The notes under the pieces: model-generated
Told to the model about the DNA's origin: nothing
The model's database searches: none
What the model saw: only the letters and a program-made list of their open reading frames with translations
Shown here: in pieces, positions 33,541 to 41,766 of the stretch
Position numbering within the stretch: position 1 is the first letter of the stretch
Layout: each line of letters opens with the position of its first letter
Program-made: the position numbers and the translations under genes
From: Flavonifractor sp. An306
Lineage (GTDB): Bacteria > Bacillota > Clostridia > Oscillospirales > Oscillospiraceae
Assembly (NCBI RefSeq): GCF_002159455.1
Contig: NZ_NFIQ01000013.1
Coordinates: 1-62,266, forward strand
Direction of reading: 5' to 3'
Length of the DNA: 62,266 nucleotides

Positions 33541-33555
33541 AAGGGGGGAAATCCC

Positions 33556-34392
33556 GTGACAGACAGACAAAAACAGTGGCTGGTCCGCATCCTCATCGGA
33601 GGGCTCATCGGCGTGGCCGTGCTGGTTCCGGTGGGCGGGCTGTTCAACGACCTGGTGAGCGGCGGGCTCCTCGCCACGGGGACCCACGCCCCCTTCCGGC
33701 TGGTGAGCTGGGAGCTGGAGCGGCTGGCGGGCCCCGCCGCCCTGGCGGTGCAGCTGGGGCTGTACTTTCTGATGGGGGCGGTGGTGGGAGTATCCACCCT
33801 CCCCTTTGCCGACGACGGGGCCACCCTGGTCCGCCGCTCCCTGGCCCACTTCGCCGCCACCGCCGGGGTCCTCACTTTGCTGGTGTGCCTGTGCGGCTGG
33901 AACTGGGGAAAGGTGGTCCCCCTGGTGGTGTATCTGGCGCTGCTGGCGGCGGTTTACCTGCTGATCTGGCTGGTGCGGTGGGCGGGCTGGTACGCCGAGG
34001 TGGCCGCCATCCGGGCAAAGCTGGGGTTGGTTCCCGGCTCCTCCCCACTGAAGTGGAGGGAGACCCTGCCCTATGTCCCTCTGGCCCTGGCCCTGTGCCT
34101 GGGGGTGCCCTGGCTGCTCCGGCAGCTGGAGGGCAGCGGTATGCCCCTGCTCAGCGGCACAATCTACGCCCAGCTGCTGCTGCCTGTGGGCTGTCTGGCC
34201 TCCGGCATGTGGCTGGGCAAGCGCCACGGGTTTTGTCCCCTCTACCCGGTGGTGTGCGGGGTGGGAATGCTGGCCGCTGTTTTTCTCCTCTATAATTACA
34301 CCGTGCTGATCCTCTTCTGTGCCATCGCCTTTGGCTCCGCTCTGCTGGGGGTGGCGGCGGGGGCCTACCCCAGAAAAAAGGAGGGGGATTGA
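33556..34392 (+). CDS. DUF3021-type membrane protein, enlarged
   Basis: A 278-residue membrane protein with eight helices. The first half (about 135 residues, RILIGGLIGVAVLVPVGGLF...) has the four-helix layout of DUF3021 partners of LytTR regulators; the second half adds four more helices. GTG start behind AAAGGGGGGAAATCCC, 15 bases after the LytTR gene. In such pairs the membrane protein restrains the regulator. The doubled length is unusual and may be an internal duplication or fusion. Confidence 0.75.
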   Translation: MTDRQKQWLVRILIGGLIGVAVLVPVGGLFNDLVSGGLLATGTHAPFRLVSWELERLAGPAALAVQLGLYFLMGAVVGVSTLPFADDGATLVRRSLAHFAATAGVLTLLVCLCGWNWGKVVPLVVYLALLAAVYLLIWLVRWAGWYAEVAAIRAKLGLVPGSSPLKWRETLPYVPLALALCLGVPWLLRQLEGSGMPLLSGTIYAQLLLPVGCLASGMWLGKRHGFCPLYPVVCGVGMLAAVFLLYNYTVLILFCAIAFGSALLGVAAGAYPRKKEGD

Positions 34393-34689
34393 ATGGAGCG
34401 GCTGTATCTGCTGATGACAGGGGGCGCGCCGATCCTGGGGGCGCTGGTGGGCACACTGGCTCTCACCCTGCTGGTGGGCCGCCTGACCCGGCGGCGGTTC
34501 CGCCCCCTCCGGCTGCTTCCCCTGGGCTTGCTGGCCATTCCTTTGACCGTTGCCGCAGAGCAGTACCTGACGCCCCACGGGCCATTGTCCTTCTGGGAGC
34601 TGGCCGTGCTGTACTCAGCCGCCGTGGGCGGGGCCATCCTTCTGGGCTGGCTGGTGGGGTGGAGATTCTGCCTGAGGAAGGGAGTGTGA
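34393..34689 (+). CDS. Small membrane protein, copy 1 of a tandem duplication
   Basis: 98 residues, three hydrophobic helices. Begins directly at the stop of the preceding gene (TGAATG). Contains the segment LVGTLALTLLVGRLT, repeated in the next gene with near-identical DNA. Function unknown; belongs to the LytTR operon. Confidence 0.75.
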   Translation: MERLYLLMTGGAPILGALVGTLALTLLVGRLTRRRFRPLRLLPLGLLAIPLTVAAEQYLTPHGPLSFWELAVLYSAAVGGAILLGWLVGWRFCLRKGV

Positions 34690-34696
34690 TGAAAAC

Positions 34697-34972
34697 ATGG
34701 AGATGCTCCTGCTGATGTTTTGGGGGCCTCTGGTGGGCACACTGGCCCTCACCCTGCTGGTGGGCCGCCTGACCCAACGGCGGTTCCAGCGGCTCATCCT
34801 GTTCCCCCTGGGCTTTCTGGCCATTCCTCTGGCGGGGAGCGTGTACGAGTGGCTGCTGGGCGGTTTTTTCTGGGAGCTGGGGGTTCTGCTGTGGGTAATA
34901 ATCGGCGTGTCCATCCTCCTGGGCTGGCTGGCAGGATGGCGGCTCTGCCGTGGAAAGGAGAGAGCGCCGTGA
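34697..34972 (+). CDS. Small membrane protein, copy 2 of a tandem duplication
   Basis: 91 residues, three helices, homologous over its whole length to the gene before it (LVGTLALTLLVGRLT, FLAIPLAG, LLGWLAGWRLC). Near-identical codons in the shared core point to a recent duplication. Seven bases separate the copies. Function unknown. Confidence 0.75.
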   Translation: MEMLLLMFWGPLVGTLALTLLVGRLTQRRFQRLILFPLGFLAIPLAGSVYEWLLGGFFWELGVLLWVIIGVSILLGWLAGWRLCRGKERAP

Positions 34973-35475
34973 AACGGGATGTCAAGCTGTACAATGTTCT
35001 GCTGCCCATTTGGATCCTGTACTTCTTCCCCCAGGTGTGGATCATCACCCTGCCGGGTAACCTGCTTATCGACTGCGCGGTGCTGCTGCTCACCCTGGCG
35101 GTTTTAAAGCACACCCAGAAAAAGGCGGTGCTGAAAAAGCTGTGGTGGAAGTTCTGGCTGCTGGGCTTTCTGGCCGATTTCATCGGGGCGCTGTTCCTCT
35201 TCGGCTGCTGGTATCTCTCCCTGCTGCCGGAGCCCGTGGGCTCCTGGATAGACAGTATCATCTCCCAGGCCTTCCTCAACCCCTTCCGCACCCTGCCCGG
35301 ATTCCTGTACACCCTGACGGGGGTGGTCATTGCCGGGGTGTGCATCTACTTCTTCGACAAGCGGGCCATGAAGTCCTGCACCCTGCTGGACGGACGGCAG
35401 CGGCATATCGTCGCCCTCACCATGGCCGTCGTCACCGCCCCCTGGACCTTCCTGATCCCCCTGTACAACTACTGA
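34969..35475 (+). CDS. Membrane protein, last gene of the LytTR operon
   Basis: 168 residues with four helices. It starts at GTG 34969, overlapping the previous stop (GTGA), behind AAAGGAGAGAGCGCC. The sequence KRDVKLYNVLLPIWILYFFPQVWIITLPGN is of a kind seen in conserved clostridial membrane proteins of unknown role. It completes a five-gene operon of one LytTR regulator and four membrane proteins. Confidence 0.8.
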   Translation: MKRDVKLYNVLLPIWILYFFPQVWIITLPGNLLIDCAVLLLTLAVLKHTQKKAVLKKLWWKFWLLGFLADFIGALFLFGCWYLSLLPEPVGSWIDSIISQAFLNPFRTLPGFLYTLTGVVIAGVCIYFFDKRAMKSCTLLDGRQRHIVALTMAVVTAPWTFLIPLYNY

Positions 35476-35480
35476 GCGCC

Positions 35481-35526
35481 TGCCCGCGGCACAAGGCTTG
35501 AAGCTTTGTGCCGCGGGCATTATAAT
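35481..35526 (+). promoter_or_regulatory. Terminator hairpin overlapped by a promoter
   Basis: TGCCCGCGGCACAA (35481-35494) and its complement (35506-35519) form a 14-bp stem. Within it TTGAAG (35498-35503) stands 17 bases before TATAAT (35521-35526), so the loop and descending arm of the upstream terminator double as the promoter of the permease gene. Confidence 0.75.
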
Positions 35527-35561
35527 AGTAAGGTATGCAGCACAGAGAACGGGGGATTGAC

Positions 35562-36962
35562 ATGGGGAAAGGCATCAGCTATTTCGGCCTGGTGGCCATG
35601 GGGGTGGGGTGTATGCTGGGCACCAGCTGGCTGCTGCTCACCGGCACCTGGCTGGAGACGGCGGGGGGACCCCTCAACCTGGCGGTGGCCTTTGCCCTGT
35701 GCATCGTCATCGAGCTGCCCTTCGCCTTCGCCTACATGGAGGCTATCCCCATGCTCCCCCTGCCCGGCGGCGAGGTGGTGTACTCCTACGCCGCCTTCGG
35801 CCCCGGCGGCGGCTTTGCCGTGGGCTGGGCGGGGATTTTGATGAACACCATCGTGTTCTGCTGGGTGGATCTGGCGGCGGTGTCCCTGCTGGACGGGCTG
35901 TTTCCCGCCCTGGGAACCACGGCGGTGCTCTACCACGTGGGGGAATTCGCCGTCACCCTGCCCAATGTGGTCCTCCAGCTGGCCCTGGCCGGGGGGATCC
36001 TGTGGGTGCAGCTGCGGGGGGCCAACGTGTGCGCCTCCCTGGCTAAAATCGCCACGGTGGTACTGCTGGTGATGTGCGCCATTGGCCTTGCCATCTGCTT
36101 TACCCACTTTGACCCGGCCGTCTACGCCGCCGACGGGGGCCTGGACTTCAACTTCTCCGGCTCGGCGGCCCTGCTGTCCCTGCTGGTGTTCTCGGTGGCC
36201 GGGTGGGAGACCGTGTCCAAGGCCGCCGCCGACGCCACCGGCCCCGCCGCCCGGAAAGCGGGGGCCGCCCTGATCACCTGCCTGTTTCTGGTTACCGGCA
36301 TCCTGTGTCTGGTGTCCACCGCCGTGGCGGGCTGTATGCCCTGGACCGAGGCCATCGGCCGCACCGCCCCCTTTGCCGACGTGCTGGTGGGCCTCACCGG
36401 CCAGAGCTGGGTACGGCCCCTCTTCCTGATCACCGCCTTTGTGGGGGCGGTGGGGGTGATGAACTCCACCCTCTACTCCTCCGCCCGGATGCTGTACGGC
36501 CTGGCCCAATTCGCCCTGGTATCCCCCAAATTCACAAAGCTCCACCCCAGATACGCCACCCCAACCCGGTGCATCTGGTTTACCGCCGCCTTTGTGGTAC
36601 TTACCCCCTTCACCGGCAAGCTGCTGTTTCTCCCCTTCATCAACGTGGCCTCCCTCACCACCATCGTCATGTGGGTGATGACCTACGCCGCGGTGCTCAC
36701 GCTGCGGCGGAGCAGGCCCGAGCTGCGCCGCCCGGTGTCCATGCCGGGGGGACGGATGACGGCGGTACTGGGGGCCGCGGCGTCGGTCTTTCTGGCGGGC
36801 AACATCCTGCTGCCCATGAGCCCCGGCGCTCTGGACGGCCTGGAGTACGCCCTGGCCGCCCTGCTGGCGGCGCTGGGGGCGGGGCTCTACCTCCGGCGGG
36901 ACCGGTCGGTATCCCGCCAGGAACAGGAAAAGCGGATTTTCGGGGACCTTCTGCGCCGGTAA
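35562..36962 (+). CDS. APC-family amino acid permease
   Basis: A 466-residue transporter with 12 predicted helices. The first helix begins ISYFGLVAMGVGCMLGTSWLLL, the APC pattern with a broken glycine-rich helix 1. Substrate cannot be told from sequence; an amino acid or amine is likely. Its own promoter lies just upstream; start at ATG 35562 behind GGGGGATTGAC. Confidence 0.87.
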   Translation: MGKGISYFGLVAMGVGCMLGTSWLLLTGTWLETAGGPLNLAVAFALCIVIELPFAFAYMEAIPMLPLPGGEVVYSYAAFGPGGGFAVGWAGILMNTIVFCWVDLAAVSLLDGLFPALGTTAVLYHVGEFAVTLPNVVLQLALAGGILWVQLRGANVCASLAKIATVVLLVMCAIGLAICFTHFDPAVYAADGGLDFNFSGSAALLSLLVFSVAGWETVSKAAADATGPAARKAGAALITCLFLVTGILCLVSTAVAGCMPWTEAIGRTAPFADVLVGLTGQSWVRPLFLITAFVGAVGVMNSTLYSSARMLYGLAQFALVSPKFTKLHPRYATPTRCIWFTAAFVVLTPFTGKLLFLPFINVASLTTIVMWVMTYAAVLTLRRSRPELRRPVSMPGGRMTAVLGAAASVFLAGNILLPMSPGALDGLEYALAALLAALGAGLYLRRDRSVSRQEQEKRIFGDLLRR

Positions 36963-36976
36963 TTGCCCAAAACCCC

Positions 36977-37004
36977 TTGCAAAATCAGGGGAAAATGATA
37001 TACT
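36977..37004 (+). promoter_or_regulatory. Promoter of asnS
   Basis: TTGCAA, 16 bases, TATACT (36999-37004). The leader before asnS is only about 40 bases, too short for a T-box. Confidence 0.7.
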
Positions 37005-37048
37005 AATCCCCACTGAGACTTCATTTTACAGAAACAGAGGGAACGAAC

Positions 37049-38443
37049 ATGGAACGCACCAAAATCGCACAGCTTTTTGCCGACAAAGAGCGCCTGGGCG
37101 GCCAGACCGTCACCGTCTCCGGCTGGGCCCGCACCATCCGGGACATGAAGGGCTTCGGCTTCGTGGAACTCAACGACGGCTCCTGCTTCAAGAACCTGCA
37201 GATCGTCCTGGACGCCAACGCCCTGGACAACTATAAGGAGATCGCCGGGCAGAACGTGGGGGCCGCCCTCACCGTCACCGGCACCCTGGTGCTCACCCCC
37301 GAGGCCAAGCAGCCCATGGAGGTGAAGGCCGCCACCGTGGTGGTGGAGGGCACCTCCACCACCGACTACCCCCTGCAGAAAAAGCGGCACAGCGTGGAGT
37401 ATCTGCGCACCATCCAGCACCTGCGGCCCCGCACCAACCTGTTTTCCGCCGCCTTCCGGGTGCGCTCCGTGGCGGCCCACGCCATCCACACCTTCTTCCA
37501 GGACCGGGGCTTTGTGTACGTCCACACCCCCATCATCACCGCCTCCGACTGCGAGGGCGCCGGCGAGATGTTCAAGGTGACCACCCTGGACCTGGAGAAC
37601 CTGCCCCGCACCGAGGACGGCCAGGTGGACTACAGCCAGGACTTCTTCGGCAAGAGCGCCAACCTCACCGTGTCCGGCCAGCTCAACGCCGAGAACTTCG
37701 CCATGGCCTTCGGGGACGTGTACACCTTCGGCCCCACCTTCCGGGCGGAGAACTCCAACACCCAGCGCCACGCCGCTGAGTTCTGGATGATCGAGCCCGA
37801 GATGGCCTTCTGCGACCTGAAGGGCGACATGGACGTGGCCGAGGCCATGATCAAATTCATCATCAAAACCGTGATGGAGAAGTGCCCCGATGAGCTCAAC
37901 TTCTTCAACTCCTTCGTGGACAAGGGCCTGAAGGAGCGGCTGGAGCACGTGGCCAACTCCGACTTTGGCCGGGTGAGCTACACCGAGGCGGTGGAGCTGC
38001 TGAAGAAAAACAACGACAAGTTTGACTACAAGGTGGAGTGGGGCTGCGACCTGCAGACCGAGCACGAGCGCTACCTCACCGAGCAGATCTTCAAGCGCCC
38101 CGTGTTTGTCACCGACTACCCCAAGGAGATCAAGGCCTTCTATATGCGCCTCAACGACGATGGCAAGACCGTGGCCGCCGCCGACTGTCTGGTGCCCGGC
38201 ATCGGCGAGATCATCGGCGGCTCCCAGCGTGAGGAGCGGCTGGACATTCTGGAGGGGCGCATCAAAGAGCTGGGCATGAACCCCAAGGATTACTGGTGGT
38301 ACTGCGACCTGCGGCGGTACGGCGGCTGCAAGCACGCCGGGTTCGGCCTGGGCTTTGAGCGGATGGTGATGTACCTCACCGGCATCTCCAACATCCGGGA
38401 CGTACTGCCCCACCCCCGCACCGTGGGCAACGCGGATTTCTAA
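37049..38443 (+). CDS. asnS: Asparaginyl-tRNA synthetase
   Basis: A 464-residue class IIb synthetase: an N-terminal OB fold for the anticodon ([26 protein letters not shown], in part), then the catalytic domain with motif 2 ([22 protein letters not shown], in part) and motif 3 ([15 protein letters not shown]). It charges tRNA-Asn with asparagine. Full length and conserved; start at ATG behind CAGAGGGAACGAAC. Confidence 0.97.
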   Translation: MERTKIAQLFADKERLGGQTVTVSGWARTIRDMKGFGFVELNDGSCFKNLQIVLDANALDNYKEIAGQNVGAALTVTGTLVLTPEAKQPMEVKAATVVVEGTSTTDYPLQKKRHSVEYLRTIQHLRPRTNLFSAAFRVRSVAAHAIHTFFQDRGFVYVHTPIITASDCEGAGEMFKVTTLDLENLPRTEDGQVDYSQDFFGKSANLTVSGQLNAENFAMAFGDVYTFGPTFRAENSNTQRHAAEFWMIEPEMAFCDLKGDMDVAEAMIKFIIKTVMEKCPDELNFFNSFVDKGLKERLEHVANSDFGRVSYTEAVELLKKNNDKFDYKVEWGCDLQTEHERYLTEQIFKRPVFVTDYPKEIKAFYMRLNDDGKTVAAADCLVPGIGEIIGGSQREERLDILEGRIKELGMNPKDYWWYCDLRRYGGCKHAGFGLGFERMVMYLTGISNIRDVLPHPRTVGNADF

Positions 38444-38472
38444 TTCGGCGGGCCTGTCTCTTATCAAAGTCA

Positions 38473-38489
38473 TTTACGTGGTCGATATT
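38473..38489 (+). promoter_or_regulatory. Possible sigma-D (flagellar) promoter ahead of yjfB
   Basis: GTCGATAT at 38481-38488 differs by one base from the SigD -10 consensus GCCGATAT; the matching -35 (TAAA 15 bases upstream) is poor (TATC). It lies about 45 bases before the yjfB start. Suggestive only. Confidence 0.4.
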
Positions 38490-38533
38490 ACTATCGGAGC
38501 AATCCACCATCTTGTGAGAAAGGAGTGACCGCT

Positions 38534-38704
38534 ATGGTAGAGGGCATTATGGGCATGCAGACCGCCCAGATCCAGGGCGCCTACAGCACCGCGCTGATGA
38601 AGCGGTCCATGGACGACGCGGAAAGTCAAGCACTCTCCCTCATCAACGACATGGTTGCCTCCGTACCCGCCCCGGCTCAGTACAGCTTTGACGTCTGGGC
38701 CTGA
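38534..38704 (+). CDS. YjfB-family putative motility protein
   Basis: A 56-residue protein, MVEGIMGMQTAQIQGAYSTA at its start, with the amphipathic helix and central LMKRSMDDAESQALSLI typical of the YjfB family (putative motility protein, under flagellar sigma control in Bacillus as I recall). AAAGGAGTGACCGCT precedes the ATG. It is the only motility-linked gene in the window and would imply that the organism is, or was, flagellated. Confidence 0.85.
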   Translation: MVEGIMGMQTAQIQGAYSTALMKRSMDDAESQALSLINDMVASVPAPAQYSFDVWA

Positions 38705-38718
38705 GTTGGGATCAGAGC

Positions 38719-38756
38719 AAAAAGGACGGCCGATCACTGATCGGCCGTCCTTTTTT
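38719..38756. terminator. Terminator shared by yjfB and the RHH gene
   Basis: GGACGGCCGAT and its complement ATCGGCCGTCC followed by TTTTTT on the plus strand. The last codons of the small minus-strand RHH gene run into this hairpin. Confidence 0.92.
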
Positions 38757-38907
38757 CGTATTTTTTCAGCAGGTCCTCAATGGCCTCGTCCAGCAGTCTG
38801 GATTTGGGCACCCGGGTCTTTGCGGAGAGATCATTAAATGGTTCGACCAGCTTGTTATCCAGGGAAGAAATGAACTTCTTTCGGTTCACCAACACAGATT
38901 CCGCCAT
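38734..38907 (-). CDS. Small ribbon-helix-helix-type protein
   Basis: A 57-residue protein, MAESVLVNRKKFISSLDNKL at its start and RVPKSRLLDEAIEDLLKKYE toward its end. The PKSRLLDEAIEDLL helix matches CopG/Arc ribbon-helix-helix regulators. AGGAGGTATTTAA precedes the ATG at 38907. A promoter (TTGTTT, 17 bases, TATAGT at 38934-38929) lies upstream on the minus strand. It is convergent with yjfB and uses codons inside the shared terminator. Confidence 0.82.
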   Translation of the reverse strand: MAESVLVNRKKFISSLDNKLVEPFNDLSAKTRVPKSRLLDEAIEDLLKKYEKRTADQ

Positions 38908-38928
38908 TTAAATACCTCCTATATGCAC

Positions 38929-38957
38929 ACTATAGCATTACCAGTTTTCCGAAACAA
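38929..38957 (-). promoter_or_regulatory. Promoter of the small RHH gene
   Basis: Minus-strand TTGTTT, 17 bases, TATAGT. The short region to its right (38958-39000) is rich in TATGCATA-like motifs (ATATAGTATGCATATGGTGT) and probably also holds the promoter of the divergent gene at 39011. Confidence 0.65.
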
Positions 38958-39010
38958 GTGGGTTGTATATAGTATGCATATGGTGTATATTATGCCTGGA
39001 GGTGGTATAA

Positions 39011-39208
39011 ATGGAGGAAAACAAGACCTGTTCGTCCTGCCGCTATTTCCGCCAGCATTATGTGAGATTGGCCCGCAACCGCTTCGATCCCATCCCCTGC
39101 GGACACTGCGGCGAACCCCGGCTCCGGGAAAAAAAGCCGGATACCCCGGCTTGCTCCCGTTATGCTCAAAAGAAGGCGGCCTCCGGCGGGCCCCTTTCTC
39201 AGCGATGA
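39011..39208 (+). CDS. Small cysteine-rich conserved protein
   Basis: 65 residues with a likely zinc-binding pattern: CSSC (residues 7-10), CGHC (about 30-33) and a single Cys near 48 (TPACSRY). The core (CxxCRYFRQHYVR...CGHCxxPR...TPAC) recurs in short proteins of Oscillospiraceae, without a known role. GGAGGTGGTATAA precedes the ATG. The end of the gene overlaps a hairpin at 39191-39216. Confidence 0.78.
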   Translation: MEENKTCSSCRYFRQHYVRLARNRFDPIPCGHCGEPRLREKKPDTPACSRYAQKKAASGGPLSQR

Positions 39209-39312
39209 GAAAGGGGCGAAAGAATCAACAGGGGGAGGGATTTCGATTTCCCTCCCCCTGTACCCCCTCCTTAAAACGACCAATCAGGGGGGCCTGCGGG
39301 CCCCCCTATTGG
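39191..39312. terminator. Three stacked hairpins between convergent genes
   Basis: In 120 bp: CCCCTTTCTCA/TGAGAAAGGGG (39191-39216), GGGGGAGGGA/TCCCTCCCCC (39231-39258) and CCAATCAGGGGGGCC/GGGCCCCCCTATTGG with one bulge (39280-39312). None has a clear T run. They lie between the cysteine-rich gene and phoR. Confidence 0.75.
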
Positions 39313-39343
39313 ATGTACCCCCCGGAGGGGCGGTCGCACGTCC

Positions 39344-41074
39344 TTAATCCTTTGCCAGCGGCAGTTTAACCGTGAAGGTAGACCCCTTCCCTACTTCGCT
39401 TTTCAGGGCCACCGTACCCCCGTAGAGCTGCACGATATGCTTGACGATAGCCAGCCCCAGTCCGGTGCCGCCGTTTTTCCGGGCCCGGCCCTTATCCACC
39501 CGGTAGAACCGTTCAAAGACCCGGCTCTGGGCCTCGGCCGGGATGCCGATGCCGTTGTCGGTCACGGTGATCACCGCCTGATTGTCCTTGAGCTGGATGG
39601 CGGCGTCCACCTTGCCACCCTTTTCGGTGTACTTGATGCCGTTGCTCATCAGGTTGAGCAGCAGCTCCTTCACCCGGCTCCGGGGTACCGCCACCACGGC
39701 GGACAGGCCGGACACCGACAGGCTCACGTCCCCCTCCCTGGCGGCGGGGGAGAGCAGATCGGCGGTCTCCCTGGCCACCTCCAGCACGTCGGTGCGCTCG
39801 CTGCACTGGTCGATGGCCACCGACTCCAGCTCGGAGAGCTTCAAAATGTCGTTGATGAGGTCGATGAGCCGGTCCACCTCCACCCCGATCATGGTAATGA
39901 ACCGCTTCTGATCCTCGGGGGAGGCCACCATACCGCTGGAGAGCATCTCAGTAAAGCCCTTGATGCTGGTCAGGGGGGTTTTCAGCTCATGGGACACGTT
40001 GGCGGTAAACTCGCTGCGGATCCCCTCCGCCTTTTTCAGCTCGGTGACGTCGGAAATGAGGATGGAGGTACCCACCGGCTGGCCCTCGAACTGCCGCCCG
40101 GCCACCGGGGAGACGAACATCCGCAGGGAGCGGGCGCTCTCGGCCAGGGCGTCCACGTCCAGCACCACGCCGGCGTGCTTCTGCTGGCACTCCTGGATGG
40201 CCTCCCGCAGGCGGCGGCTGCGGGTGAGCAGCAGGGCCCCGTCGTCCTCCTCCCCCTCGGGGAAGCCGAAGATGGTCCGGGCCGCCCGGTTGATGGCCAG
40301 CACCCTGCCGTCCTCGTCCAGCAGGATCAGGCCCTCGGCCATGCAGTCCAGAATGAGGGCCACCTTGTCCCGCTCGTCGGTGATGGACTGGATGTAGCCC
40401 CCCAGCCGCTCCATCAGCTTGTCGATGTAGCGCAGGATGGGCCGCAGCTCGTCGTCGGACTGGTACTCCTCCAGGCCGGGCTTGCCGGTGCCGTCCAGCA
40501 CCCCCTGGAGGGCCTGGCTGACGGCGTTGAGGGGGGCCACCACCCGGTTGGCGGTGCGGCGGGCCAGCAGCAGGGCCAGCAGCAGGGCCGCCGCCGAGGC
40601 AATGAGCACGCTCCACAGGCTGCTCACCACCAGGCTGTCAATGGAGGACAGGGGCATGGAGGCCCGGCCGATCATGCCGTCGGCGAATTTCTTGGCCACG
40701 TAGAACATGGAGGTGCCCATGGTGTCCGAGTGGCGCACCGCCTCCCCCCAGCCGGTGGCGGCGGCAGACTCCACCTCGGGCCGGTTTCCGTGGTCCTCCA
40801 GCCCCTCCGGGTCGGCCCCGGTGTCGGCCAGCACGGTGCCGTCGGTGTCAATGATGGTCAGCCGCTTGCCCGGCGCGGCCTGGCTGAACTGCCGGGCCAG
40901 CTCCTGGGGGTCGGTGTCGGCGCTCTGGGCGTCCATCAGCACCAGCAGCTCCTGGAGGGTATCCCGGGCGGCGTCCATCTCCCGGCTGCAGAAGATCAGC
41001 ACCCCCACCAGGTTGGATAAAAGCAGGGCGCACACCACGGTGAGCAGCGTGGCCCCGATGATACGTTTTTTCAT
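39344..41074 (-). CDS. phoR: Phosphate-sensing histidine kinase PhoR
   Basis: 576 residues: transmembrane helix 1 (ATLLTVVCALLLSNLVGVLIF), an extracellular sensor part, helix 2 (about 155-180), HAMP, a PAS domain, then the kinase core with the phospho-accepting His in SHELKTPLTSIKG and the ATP-binding N box, DNGIGIP and GTGLGLAIVKH. Last gene of the pst-pho operon and partner of PhoB. ATG 41074 with GGGAGGGACCTGC upstream. Confidence 0.95.
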   Translation of the reverse strand: MKKRIIGATLLTVVCALLLSNLVGVLIFCSREMDAARDTLQELLVLMDAQSADTDPQELARQFSQAAPGKRLTIIDTDGTVLADTGADPEGLEDHGNRPEVESAAATGWGEAVRHSDTMGTSMFYVAKKFADGMIGRASMPLSSIDSLVVSSLWSVLIASAAALLLALLLARRTANRVVAPLNAVSQALQGVLDGTGKPGLEEYQSDDELRPILRYIDKLMERLGGYIQSITDERDKVALILDCMAEGLILLDEDGRVLAINRAARTIFGFPEGEEDDGALLLTRSRRLREAIQECQQKHAGVVLDVDALAESARSLRMFVSPVAGRQFEGQPVGTSILISDVTELKKAEGIRSEFTANVSHELKTPLTSIKGFTEMLSSGMVASPEDQKRFITMIGVEVDRLIDLINDILKLSELESVAIDQCSERTDVLEVARETADLLSPAAREGDVSLSVSGLSAVVAVPRSRVKELLLNLMSNGIKYTEKGGKVDAAIQLKDNQAVITVTDNGIGIPAEAQSRVFERFYRVDKGRARKNGGTGLGLAIVKHIVQLYGGTVALKSEVGKGSTFTVKLPLAKD

Positions 41075-41088
41075 GCAGGTCCCTCCCA

Positions 41089-41754
41089 CTAGGACATTTT
41101 ATAGCCCACGCCCCGGACGGTGGTGATCACATCCTCCCCCAGCTTCTGGCGCAGGGCCTTTACGTGCATGTCCACGGTGCGGGTCTCTCCGGTGTAGTCG
41201 TAATCCCACACGGCCTGGAGGATCTCGTCCCGGGTGAGGGCCACCCCCCGGCGGGTACACAGCAGGCGCAGCAGCTCAAACTCCTTGAAGGTGAGCTCCA
41301 CCAACTTGCCCCCCTTGCGCACCTCCCGGGCGGCGGGGTCGATCTCCAGCTCGCCGCAGGTGAGCACCCGGTCCCCCCGCCGCTGGGTACGGCGGAGCAC
41401 CGCCTTCACCCGGGCCTGGAGTTCCATGATGCCGAAGGGCTTCACCACGTAGTCGTCCGCCCCGTTCTCCAGGCCGGAGACCCGGTCCATCTCGGCGGAG
41501 CGGGCGGTGAGCATGATCACGGGCACCTCGCTGGTCTCCCGGCCCTCCCGGAGCCGGCGGAGGATCTCCAGCCCGTCCATGCCGGGGAGCATGATGTCCA
41601 GGATGTACAGCACCGGGAGCGGCTGGCCGGCGTCCTCAAAGAGCGCCTCCCCCGACTCGTAGGCCCGGACGGTATAGCCCACCGATTGAAAATAGTAGCG
41701 GAGCATCTCCCGGATGCTCTCGTCGTCCTCCACCACCGCGATGGTTCTGGACAT
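41089..41754 (-). CDS. phoB: Phosphate response regulator PhoB/PhoP
   Basis: 221 residues: receiver domain with acidic pair at Asp10-Asp11 and phospho-acceptor Asp53 (YILDIMLPGMDG), then an OmpR-type winged helix (LTFKEFELLRLLCTRRGVALTRDEILQAVWDYDY, in part). It should bind the Pho box ahead of pstS. Located between phoU and phoR. Confidence 0.95.
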   Translation of the reverse strand: MSRTIAVVEDDESIREMLRYYFQSVGYTVRAYESGEALFEDAGQPLPVLYILDIMLPGMDGLEILRRLREGRETSEVPVIMLTARSAEMDRVSGLENGADDYVVKPFGIMELQARVKAVLRRTQRRGDRVLTCGELEIDPAAREVRKGGKLVELTFKEFELLRLLCTRRGVALTRDEILQAVWDYDYTGETRTVDMHVKALRQKLGEDVITTVRGVGYKMS

Positions 41755-41766
41755 GGTATCACTTCC

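Noticed and set aside
35520-37013. A 497-codon minus-strand frame opposite the permease
   Set aside because: Gly/Gln/His-rich antisense shadow with no homologous motif; the plus-strand frame is a clear APC permease.
36963-37048. A T-box leader ahead of asnS
   Set aside because: The leader is under 90 bases, with the promoter inside it and no specifier loop or NCCA-binding bulge.
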